Made by a program: the position numbers and the translations under genes. DNA of 7,796 nucleotides from an uncultured Alphaproteobacteria bacterium (GTDB taxonomy: Bacteria; Pseudomonadota; Alphaproteobacteria; CAAHEQ01; UBA3637): assembly GCA_947305835.1 (NCBI GenBank), contig CAMZEQ010000032.1, positions 1-7,796 of the forward strand, given 5' to 3'. The notes under the pieces are model-generated. The model saw only the letters and a list, made by a program, of their open reading frames with translations. It made no database searches and was not told the origin of the DNA. Position 1 is the first letter of the stretch. Each line of letters begins with the position of its first letter. Positions 1 through 5,411 of this stretch are shown here, piece by piece.

Positions 1-1481
1 GCCAAACCGATACCCAGCGTCACACCAAAGCCGCGCACAGGACCGGAGCCCAACCAAAATAAAAACAAAGCAGCAAACAAAGTTGTCAATTGACCGTCAA
101 AAATTGCCCCGAAAGAACCATTAAATCCTCTGGTAATAACTTCGGACGGAACCGTCACACCATGCGCCATTTCCTCTTTCATGCGTTCATAAATCAACAC
201 ATTAGCATCCACAGCCATGCCGACAGTTAAGGCAATTCCTGCCAATCCGGGCAAAGTCAATGTAGCGCCCATTATGCTGAGCAACCCAAATAACAAAACC
301 CCATTGGTAATCAGCGTTAAATCCGCAATAATACCAAAAAAACCATAAACCAAAATCATGAATAATAAAACCAAAGCCAAACCGATCACACACGCAATGG
401 TTCCGGAACGAATAGAATCTTCACCCAACCCGGGGCCGACCACGCGTTCTTCCACGACCGTCAATGGCGCAGGTAAAGCACCCGAACGCAACAACAATGC
501 CAAATTATTGGTTTCTTGAACCGTAAAAGACCCCGTAATGACACCTTGTCCGTTAGGAATCGCAGATTGAATGGTCGGTGCTGAAATCACCTGTCCATCC
601 AATACGATAGCCAAACGACGCCCGATATTTTCGCGTGTCGCACGGGCGAATTTTTTCGCACCGGCTGATTTAAAGCTGAAAGACACCGACGGCCGCCCCT
701 GATCATCGTAAGAACCGCGTGCATCATCCAAACTTTCACCGCCGACAACCACAGCACGTTTTAAAACAACATAACCCATATCATCGCTGGTTGCCAACAT
801 CGAATCAACGGGCATTTGTCCGGCTTGTGCCGATTGAACAGATGTTTCTTCATCCACCAAATGGAAAGTCATTTTGGCTGTACGTCCCATCAAAGCTTTT
901 ATTTCGCTCGGATCTTGAATACCGGGCAATTGAATAACAATACGATCCAAACCTTGGCGTTGAATTTGGGGTTCTTTGGTGCCTAATTCATCAATTCTGG
1001 TACGCACAATCTGCAATGATTGATCCACGGCCTGAGATTTCATTTTTTCCAAAGCTTCATCCGTATATGTAACAGTTAAAGAATTCCCGGCAGATTGAAT
1101 ATCTAAAGGTAAACTTTCTTGCTTATGAATAACAGATTTAGCCGCAACCAATTGTTCACCTTTCAAAATTTTAACACTCATTTGACCATCATGGACGGTA
1201 AGACCTGAAAATTTAATTTTGCTTTCACGAAGAGCCGAACGTGTCAAATCAGCCAGCGATTCCAACTTTTCGGCAATCAAAGTATTCGTCTGAACTTCCA
1301 TAACCAAATATGATCCACCTTGCAGGTCCAACCCCAAAGTAACAGGATGATACCACGAACGCATATGACGCGGCAAATCATTATAGACCCGAGCCGGCAT
1401 AAAATTAGGTGCTGCAAAAAATGCACCCAAAGCCACAACAATACAAATCGCGATAATTTTAATTTTTGAATATCCAAACAT
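1..1481 (-). CDS. secD: Protein translocase subunit SecD (partial, 3' end off the left edge)
   Basis: SecD is an inner-membrane RND-type protein that works with SecF and YajC beside SecYEG and uses the proton gradient to help pull exported proteins across the membrane. The 493 visible codons give one N-terminal membrane segment (about residues 6-24), the LGLDLQGGSYLVMEV motif (49-63), the periplasmic P1 domain with TRIDELGTKEPQIQRQG (161-177), the GSFTVQE segment (317-323), LPAPLTVVEERVVGP (336-350), and then membrane segments containing GMAVDANVLIYER (421-433), whose acidic residue D425 belongs to the proton-relay region. Only the last membrane segments are missing; secF probably follows outside the window. 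The start ATG at 1481 lies one base after the yajC stop, with AAAGGA as ribosome site inside the end of yajC, so the two are translationally close. One oddity is DGQLTT (462-467), where the family normally has DANxTT. Identification is secure. Confidence 0.97.
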   Translation of the reverse strand, partial: MFGYSKIKIIAICIVVALGAFFAAPNFMPARVYNDLPRHMRSWYHPVTLGLDLQGGSYLVMEVQTNTLIAEKLESLADLTRSALRESKIKFSGLTVHDGQMSVKILKGEQLVAAKSVIHKQESLPLDIQSAGNSLTVTYTDEALEKMKSQAVDQSLQIVRTRIDELGTKEPQIQRQGLDRIVIQLPGIQDPSEIKALMGRTAKMTFHLVDEETSVQSAQAGQMPVDSMLATSDDMGYVVLKRAVVVGGESLDDARGSYDDQGRPSVSFSFKSAGAKKFARATRENIGRRLAIVLDGQVISAPTIQSAIPNGQGVITGSFTVQETNNLALLLRSGALPAPLTVVEERVVGPGLGEDSIRSGTIACVIGLALVLLFMILVYGFFGIIADLTLITNGVLLFGLLSIMGATLTLPGLAGIALTVGMAVDANVLIYERMKEEMAHGVTVPSEVITRGFNGSFGAIFDGQLTTLFAALFLFWLGSGPVRGFGVTLGIGL

Positions 1482-1482
1482 C

Positions 1483-1815
1483 TTATTTTCCTTTTTTAAC
1501 AGCTTCTTCTTTATTTAAAACATCCGTGACATACAAACGCATCACTTGAATATCTGTTTCTTTGGCCACGCGTACGGTCAACAAATCATCATTGGCAGCA
1601 ACAACCTTACCTACAATACCACTCACCAAAACTTCATCACCCGGTTGAATGGCTTGCAAACGCGCAATCTGCTTTTTGACTTTTTTTTGTTGAGGACGAA
1701 TCAATAACAAATACAAAATTCCCATCACCAAAGCAAATTGAACAACCATTGAAATCAGATTGTCACCTGTTGCCGCAACGGCGGCTGTTTGGGCATAAGC
1801 TGAAGCAATAAACAT
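1483..1815 (-). CDS. yajC: Sec translocon accessory subunit YajC
   Basis: YajC is a small single-pass inner-membrane protein that forms a subcomplex with SecD and SecF. The 110 residues show a short N-terminal stretch with a signal-like AYAQ, one membrane helix at about 19-39, the hallmark RPQQKK right after it (40-45), and a basic cytoplasmic domain with the family's GDEVLVSGIVGKV stretch (59-71). Length and layout are typical. The ATG is preceded by GAAAGGA at a normal distance. The gene sits directly upstream of secD with a one-base gap, which is the usual yajC-secD-secF arrangement and implies co-transcription. It lies 59 bases after yacG without an obvious terminator between, so it may also be read from the dksA promoter; a weak promoter of its own is listed separately. 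Confidence 0.97.
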   Translation of the reverse strand: MFIASAYAQTAAVAATGDNLISMVVQFALVMGILYLLLIRPQQKKVKKQIARLQAIQPGDEVLVSGIVGKVVAANDDLLTVRVAKETDIQVMRLYVTDVLNKEEAVKKGK

Positions 1816-1840
1816 TCTTTATCCTTTCTTTTTTTTGATT

Positions 1841-1869
1841 TTCATAGCACTTTCTGACAATAAATTCAA
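1841..1869 (-). promoter_or_regulatory. Candidate weak promoter for yajC-secD
   Basis: Read on the minus strand, TTGAAT (1869-1864) and TATGAA (1846-1841) are separated by 17 bases in the yacG-yajC gap. Each hexamer matches the sigma70 consensus at four of six positions. The predicted start would leave a leader of about 20 bases containing the yajC ribosome site. This is a pattern match only; readthrough from dksA-yacG is the alternative. Confidence 0.3.
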
Positions 1870-1874
1870 GTTTT

Positions 1875-2057
1875 TTATTCGGGTGTGCATCCATCCTGTT
1901 CCGGTGGCGTTTGATCCACCGAAGGCGTGGTATAAATACCTTTAAGCCAACGCCCTAAATCAACATCTGCACACTGTTTGGAACAAAAGGGCCGATAATC
2001 GTACACTGCCGGCTTACCACAAATCGGGCATTTTACCGAATCAGTCTTTTTGGGCAT
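1875..2057 (-). CDS. yacG: DNA gyrase inhibitor YacG (zinc-binding)
   Basis: YacG proteins are small zinc-binding proteins; the E. coli member binds GyrB and blocks DNA binding by gyrase. From the chosen ATG the product has 60 residues, the usual size, with four zinc-ligand cysteines C10, C13, C25 and C29 (C-X2-C-X11-C-X3-C), the YRPFCS segment (21-26) and DLGRWL (33-38), all family hallmarks. The frame is open further upstream to an ATG at 2123, but those 22 extra residues do not look like the family, so the start at 2057 is preferred; GTG codons just before it are also possible. The gene overlaps the end of dksA by 17 bases and has no good ribosome site, so translation is probably coupled to dksA. 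The C-terminal tail (46-60) is rich in Pro, Gln and Glu and has a fifth cysteine, C57. Confidence 0.92.
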   Translation of the reverse strand: MPKKTDSVKCPICGKPAVYDYRPFCSKQCADVDLGRWLKGIYTTPSVDQTPPEQDGCTPE

Positions 2058-2460
2058 ATTCACGTTCACGTCTTTCACGTTTTTCTTGTTCTTCCAAGCA
2101 CAAGGTCGCCACGGGACGTGCATTTAACCTGAGCAATCCGATCGGTTCGCCGGACACCAAGCAGTAACCATAAGTCCCTTTTTTGATTCGATCCAACGCC
2201 GCATCAATTTTATCAATTAACTTGCGGATACGATCGCGAGAATGCATATCAATCACTTGATCCATCTCATTGCTGGCCCGATCATTCATATCAGGTTCTT
2301 GCAATTCTGTTTCCTGTAATTCGATTAACAAACGCGCAGATTCACGAAACAATTCATTACGCCAATTTTCCAACTTTTGACGAAAATACTCCAATTGACG
2401 TTCGCACATGTATTCTTCGTCTTCTGACGGTTTATAACCTTGCGGTAGTTCAACAGTCAT
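2041..2460 (-). CDS. dksA: RNA polymerase-binding transcription factor DksA
   Basis: DksA binds in the secondary channel of RNA polymerase and, with ppGpp, adjusts rRNA and amino acid promoter activity. The 139 residues give an N-terminal helical part, a coiled coil with the tip motif DMNDRA (57-62; the two Asp and the Ala match the functional DxxDxA of E. coli DksA), and a globular domain with YGYC, GEPIG and RLNARPVATLC (97-121). Classical DksA has four zinc cysteines; here C100 and C121 remain while the other two positions are S103 and E124. Alphaproteobacterial DksA proteins often lose several of these cysteines yet keep the fold. The C-terminus is a charged Arg/Glu helix. The ATG has a near-perfect ribosome site, GAAGGAGG, five bases upstream. 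It leads the run dksA-yacG and perhaps yajC-secD. Confidence 0.93.
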   Translation of the reverse strand: MTVELPQGYKPSEDEEYMCERQLEYFRQKLENWRNELFRESARLLIELQETELQEPDMNDRASNEMDQVIDMHSRDRIRKLIDKIDAALDRIKKGTYGYCLVSGEPIGLLRLNARPVATLCLEEQEKRERREREYAQKD

Positions 2461-2465
2461 TACGG

Positions 2466-2473
2466 CCTCCTTC
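2466..2473 (-). promoter_or_regulatory. Strong ribosome binding site of dksA
   Basis: GAAGGAGG on the minus strand lies five bases before the dksA ATG and is the best Shine-Dalgarno match in the window. It fixes the dksA start and implies efficient translation, on which the overlapping yacG probably depends. Confidence 0.8.
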
Positions 2474-2492
2474 GTTTAAAAGTTCGGCGCAT

Positions 2493-2521
2493 AAATAGCT
2501 TTTTTTTCAAAAAAAGTCAAG
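2493..2521 (-). promoter_or_regulatory. Probable dksA promoter, alphaproteobacterial type
   Basis: On the minus strand CTTGAC (2521-2516) and CTATTT (2498-2493) are 17 bases apart, against the CTTGAC-N17-CTATAT consensus known for alphaproteobacterial housekeeping promoters. Transcription would start about 25 bases before the dksA ATG, leaving a short leader with the strong ribosome site. The spacer is nearly all T then A (seven T, one G, eight A), which could bend or stiffen the DNA. No rho-independent terminator for the upstream methyltransferase gene is visible in this gap. Confidence 0.55.
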
Positions 2522-2537
2522 CACTATTTTTACGATT

Positions 2538-3104
2538 TCAAGATTTTTGATCAAAGACACGATAAATAAAAACAGCCGTGCGAAAACCAAATATACGGGA
2601 AACCACTTTGCAATGGATTTTCCAACCTGTTATTTCAAAAATTTCAGAAATTACAACAGCCGATTTTTTCATGGATTCTTTTAATTTTTCTGCAAATTCA
2701 ATTTTTGATGACCAATAACAAATTGCCACATCGATATGTGATAGATCTTCCTGCATCAAGTCAGTTAGAAATACCCGCACATTAGGGTATTTTCTCAATC
2801 GATACCGGGCCAAACGAAAAGGCAACGGATTCCATTCATACCCGATAAATTGATGCTGGGGAAATTGACGTGCCAAGCGAAATAACAACCGACCGTCTCC
2901 GCATCCCAAATCTGCCACTACCAAAGGTTTTGATGAAGCTGATAAAATTTTTTCCGTTTCATTCAGCAGTGTGCGTTTAACTTTCCCCAAAGAAGGCAAA
3001 TATGGCGGATAACGCCATCCTTTAAAAACAAAGAAAGAAACAACGATATATAATAGGAATATCCACGCCAAGATATAAAACAAAAAGGCAAACAAACAAG
3101 CCAT
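2538..3104 (-). CDS. Membrane-anchored class I SAM-dependent methyltransferase, FAM173-like
   Basis: The 188-residue product begins with a hydrophobic helix (about 2-27) that should anchor it in the inner membrane, followed by a Rossmann methyltransferase domain. The SAM site is visible as VADLGCGDGR (63-72), the acidic ribose contact as E90 in IGYEWNP (87-93), and later strands as FLTDLMQEDLS (112-122) and DVAICYW (125-131). The combination of an N-terminal membrane helix, a PPYLPS segment (33-38), DLGCGDGR, GYExNP and DL..DLS resembles the FAM173 family, whose eukaryotic members methylate lysines of mitochondrial inner-membrane proteins (ATP synthase subunit c, ADP/ATP carrier). That family link is from memory and the substrate here is unknown. 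The gene begins 34 bases after aaxC on the same strand with no terminator between, so it may be co-transcribed. Its ATG sits in a CCATGG hairpin with a weak AAGAAA ribosome site. Confidence 0.8.
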   Translation of the reverse strand: MACLFAFLFYILAWIFLLYIVVSFFVFKGWRYPPYLPSLGKVKRTLLNETEKILSASSKPLVVADLGCGDGRLLFRLARQFPQHQFIGYEWNPLPFRLARYRLRKYPNVRVFLTDLMQEDLSHIDVAICYWSSKIEFAEKLKESMKKSAVVISEIFEITGWKIHCKVVSRIFGFRTAVFIYRVFDQKS

Positions 3105-3121
3105 GGTTTCTTATACCATGG
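3101..3121 (-). promoter_or_regulatory. CCATGG hairpin over the methyltransferase start codon
   Basis: Two perfect 7-base arms, CCATGGT and ACCATGG, flank a 7-base loop. The 3' arm on the minus strand contains the methyltransferase ATG; the 5' arm holds another ATG that would give only Met-Val-stop. In mRNA the stem would hide the start codon, while the weak AAGAAA ribosome site lies in the loop and adjoining stem. It is not followed by a T-run, so it does not look like a terminator. A regulatory effect is inference. Confidence 0.4.
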
Positions 3122-3138
3122 CTGAATCGAAAAAGCAA

Positions 3139-4584
3139 CTACATTTTTATAATACCTCGCGAAAAAGCATAAGTTGCAAAAATCGCCACCAAAAAAATAA
3201 GAACGGCCAACACCTTTTCTCCATAGGAAAAAACACAGCCGGACTTAATATTCTCACGTTTGGCACGAACATAAATGGGTAATCCCAAAGCAATAAAGAC
3301 GATTGCCATCAGCATATATTGAAGGCCAGCAGCATAAATCAACCAAACGGCATAAACACTGCCTAAAATACCGGTCATCTTTGCCATCCACTGAGAATTA
3401 AGCGGTAATTTTTCTTCATCACAAATTTTCCATAAATATAAACAGGAAAATAAATACGCCGGCAAAACCATTACCCCCGTAATAGAAAGCATCGTATTCC
3501 AAGCATTATTTGAAAAGTATACTAAAAACATTGCTAGCTGCATCAACAAACTGGTCATCCATAATGAAACCGAAGGTGCCCCTTTTGCATTTTCATGAGC
3601 AAAGCATTTGGGGAAAGTGCCGTTTTGTGCCATACTTTGGGGCATTTGAGCTGTAATCATAGTCCAAGAAAGCCAGCTGGATAACACGGCTATAATCAAT
3701 CCAACATTCATGAGCCAGGCACCCCAGGGACCAACCACGTGTTCCAAAACACCGGCAGTGGAAGGATTAGCAATTTTGGAAAGTTCTGCCTGATTCATAA
3801 AACCATAAGGTAAAATAGAGAGCAAAACATAAATGGCTAAACAGCCCAAAAAACCCATGATGGTTGCAAAGCCCACATCCCTTTGACTTTTTGCCCTGCC
3901 CGACAAAACCACCGCTCCTTCTATACCGATGAAAGACCACAGTGTCACCAACATACAGTTTTTCACCTGATCACCCACAGAACCCAAATGTCCATACCCT
4001 AAACGCCCCCAAAAATTAAAGTCAAATTTATCCAAATGAAACACGAACATCATAATGATGCAAAATAAAATTAACGGTACAATTTTAGCAATTGTGGCAA
4101 TTAAATTGATTTGGGCGGCCTGTCGAACACCACGCAACACCAACCAATTAAATCCCCATATCAACAAGGATCCACCGATAATACTGGGTAAATTATTTCC
4201 CCCCGTAAAAACACCCGGGAAAAAATAATTTAATGCGTCCATTGTAATAACGGCATAGCCTACGTTACCGAAAATCTGGCAAAGCCAATAACTCCAACCG
4301 ATATTAAACCCCATATAAGAACCGAAACCTGACCGAGCATACATATAAATACCGGAAGTCAAATCCGGCTTTAAGTTGGCAAGCAATCTGAAAGTATTTG
4401 CAATAAACCATATTCCTAAACCGGTAATCAACCAAGCCAGAAAAACACCCCCTACACTGGCTGATTGGGCCATGTTTTGAGGAAGCGAAAAAATACCGCC
4501 CCCGATCATCGAACTGATTACAATACCGGCCAAACCGAAAACCCCCAGTTTACCGGCTGTATTGATTGTATTTGTATGTTTCAT
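3139..4584 (-). CDS. aaxC: Arginine/agmatine antiporter, AaxC-like (APC superfamily)
   Basis: This 481-residue protein is an inner-membrane antiporter of the basic amino acid/polyamine antiporter branch of the APC superfamily, with about 12 membrane helices. Visible family features are SSMIGGGIFSLPQNMA (24-39), the unwound first helix that binds the substrate backbone; SGIYMYARSGFG (77-88); LVLRGVRQAA (148-157); and LWSFIGIEGA (215-224), whose Trp corresponds to the substrate-contacting Trp202 region of E. coli AdiC. Long stretches such as WSYWLCQIFGNVGYAV (97-112) and NAWNTMLSITGVMVLP (360-375) match what I recall of chlamydial AaxC, which exchanges external arginine for agmatine. The aaxB gene immediately upstream supports that substrate pair; an arginine/ornithine exchanger (ArcD-like) is the alternative. 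The ATG follows AAGGA by six bases. A terminator-like hairpin separates it from aaxB, so it is probably expressed by readthrough. Where AdiC has GSG, this protein has GGG. Confidence 0.88.
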   Translation of the reverse strand: MKHTNTINTAGKLGVFGLAGIVISSMIGGGIFSLPQNMAQSASVGGVFLAWLITGLGIWFIANTFRLLANLKPDLTSGIYMYARSGFGSYMGFNIGWSYWLCQIFGNVGYAVITMDALNYFFPGVFTGGNNLPSIIGGSLLIWGFNWLVLRGVRQAAQINLIATIAKIVPLILFCIIMMFVFHLDKFDFNFWGRLGYGHLGSVGDQVKNCMLVTLWSFIGIEGAVVLSGRAKSQRDVGFATIMGFLGCLAIYVLLSILPYGFMNQAELSKIANPSTAGVLEHVVGPWGAWLMNVGLIIAVLSSWLSWTMITAQMPQSMAQNGTFPKCFAHENAKGAPSVSLWMTSLLMQLAMFLVYFSNNAWNTMLSITGVMVLPAYLFSCLYLWKICDEEKLPLNSQWMAKMTGILGSVYAVWLIYAAGLQYMLMAIVFIALGLPIYVRAKRENIKSGCVFSYGEKVLAVLIFLVAIFATYAFSRGIIKM

Positions 4585-4600
4585 GAAAAATCCTTTTTAT

Positions 4601-4631
4601 AAAAAAAATCCCCGCCCGATAAAGACGGGGA
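4601..4631 (-). terminator. Intrinsic terminator / attenuator between aaxB and aaxC
   Basis: Nine bases after the aaxB-side stop trinucleotide block begins, the minus strand forms a GC-rich stem: TCCCCGTC pairs with GGGCGGGGA's partner arm (eight pairs including one T-G) around a seven-base loop TTTATCG (4631-4609), followed at once by eight T (4608-4601). It is oriented to stop transcription coming from aaxB and has no matching T-run for the other strand. The aaxC ribosome site (4595-4591) starts only five bases after the T-run, leaving no room for a separate promoter, so aaxC would need readthrough or a promoter inside aaxB. Partial termination setting more decarboxylase than antiporter is a reasonable inference. 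Confidence 0.85.
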
Positions 4632-4637
4632 AAGTTG

Positions 4638-5240
4638 TTATTTTTTAAAATTCGGTGCCCCCGGCATTGCCAAAGGTGCATATTCAAAATTTAAAAAGCC
4701 CAAAGCGGTCAAACAATAGCCAAAATTTTGAGTCACATTTAAATAGTTATGATAAAATTGAAAGTCACTGTGTTGTTGGCACCCGCGAATTTCCAATTCA
4801 TGATTCAAAGATTTTGTCAACCACATTTCACAATGGGATTTAGCAATATCGTCGTTAATATAGGTGTCAAAGTATTCCACATACTCAGCCGCCCATCCGC
4901 CGATAAACTTACCTTTTTTATCTTTTCCCCATACAATACCGACACCGGTCGCAATGGCTTTATGATCTGATGAACGAGCACCGTTACCCGCCATGATAAC
5001 TTCCAAAACAGCCCCATGTTTAAACTGTTTTTCCACCTGGTCCACCGGCACGATATTGCCGTATAATTCCGGCGGCAAAACAGATGTGTATGGGATAACG
5101 TTAAAGTCTTGAATTTTAGCCTGTAAAAGCGCCGAATCATAACAAAATGTTTCAAATGGTTGCGGCGGAATACCATCATCCGCCTGACCGGCACCGCCCG
5201 TATGAAAAGCAAGTGTCGGATATCTGGTTCCTAGTTGCAT
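4638..5240 (-). CDS. aaxB: Pyruvoyl-dependent arginine decarboxylase, AaxB-like
   Basis: AaxB converts arginine to agmatine and carbon dioxide using a pyruvoyl group made by self-cleavage rather than PLP. From the ATG at 5240 the proenzyme has 200 residues. Cleavage is expected between T52 and S53 in VIPYTSVLPPEL, the same position reported for the Chlamydia pneumoniae enzyme, giving a 52-residue beta chain and a 148-residue alpha chain starting with the pyruvoyl. GGWAAEYVEYF follows, with E119 aligned to the catalytic Glu of the Methanocaldococcus enzyme. RYPTLAFHTGG near the N-terminus, PPQPFETFCYDSALLQAKI and FGYCLTALGFLNFE near the C-terminus match chlamydial AaxB as I recall it. The frame is open to a TTG at 5285, but AAGGAG six bases before 5240 and the cleavage numbering favour the shorter form. 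The enzyme consumes a cytoplasmic proton and pairs with the AaxC antiporter downstream. The protein looks complete, with no stop or frameshift. Confidence 0.93.
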   Translation of the reverse strand: MQLGTRYPTLAFHTGGAGQADDGIPPQPFETFCYDSALLQAKIQDFNVIPYTSVLPPELYGNIVPVDQVEKQFKHGAVLEVIMAGNGARSSDHKAIATGVGIVWGKDKKGKFIGGWAAEYVEYFDTYINDDIAKSHCEMWLTKSLNHELEIRGCQQHSDFQFYHNYLNVTQNFGYCLTALGFLNFEYAPLAMPGAPNFKK

Positions 5241-5246
5241 ATTTTT

Positions 5247-5252
5247 CTCCTT
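5247..5252 (-). promoter_or_regulatory. Ribosome binding site that decides the aaxB start
   Basis: AAGGAG on the minus strand, six bases before the ATG at 5240, supports that start over the in-frame TTG at 5285, which would add 15 polar residues unlike the family. Confidence 0.8.
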
Positions 5253-5411
5253 TTTTTGGTTTACGTTCAAATCCCCGTGATTCAAACTGATTTTGATATG
5301 TCCGTTCGGATAAAAAAAATCAATATGATCAAAAGAGTGTAATTTTTTATAAAAAAGCTCTTTACAATTGCATCAAAATGTGCCATCATACCTATTGAAA
5401 GGGGTAAGAAA
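5253..5411. promoter_or_regulatory. Divergent intergenic control region between aaxB and the rluC-like gene
   Basis: This very AT-rich stretch must hold promoters for both directions. For aaxB a possible minus-strand promoter is TTGATG (5376-5371) with TATAAA (5351-5346), but the 19-base spacer is long; the leader would be about 100 bases. Within that leader TTTTGAT (5291-5297) and ATCAAAA (5328-5334) form a 7-base inverted repeat around a second small palindrome, TCCGTTCGGA (5301-5310), which could be a regulator site. An A/T palindrome lies at 5343-5356. Nothing here encodes a recognisable protein or structural RNA. Confidence 0.35.
5361..5389 (+). promoter_or_regulatory. Candidate promoter of the rluC-like gene and AsmA gene
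   Basis: TTTACA (5361-5366) and CATCAT (5384-5389) are 17 bases apart, matching the sigma70 consensus at five and four of six positions. The transcript would start near 5396, just ahead of the GAAAGGGG ribosome site and the GTG start at 5412. It overlaps the possible -35 element of the divergent aaxB promoter, so the two directions could compete. Confidence 0.4.

Noticed and set aside
1277..1477. 66-codon minus-strand frame near the secD start, plus frames at 202-393 and 719-937
   Set aside because: All are alternative-frame or antisense shadows of secD, whose own frame is continuous from 1481 to the edge with conserved motifs.
2058..2123. N-terminal extension of yacG from the ATG at 2123
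   Set aside because: The 22 extra residues are read from within dksA in another frame and have no counterpart in YacG proteins, which are about 60 residues long.
2499..2515. T-run and A-run downstream of the methyltransferase as a terminator
   Set aside because: The T/A palindrome has no GC stem and no trailing T-run, and it sits exactly as the 17-base spacer of a good promoter.
4655..4970. Two short plus-strand frames (4655-4843 and 4749-4970)
   Set aside because: Both are antisense to aaxB, overlap each other and lack supporting motifs.
4817..5212. 131-codon minus-strand open frame inside aaxB
   Set aside because: It is an out-of-frame shadow of aaxB, rich in Arg, His and Trp with no recognisable domain; the aaxB frame explains the region.
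5241..5285. N-terminal extension of aaxB from a TTG at 5285
   Set aside because: The extra 15 residues are polar and unlike the family, the ribosome site fits the ATG at 5240, and the shorter form puts the cleavage site at residues 52-53 as in Chlamydia.
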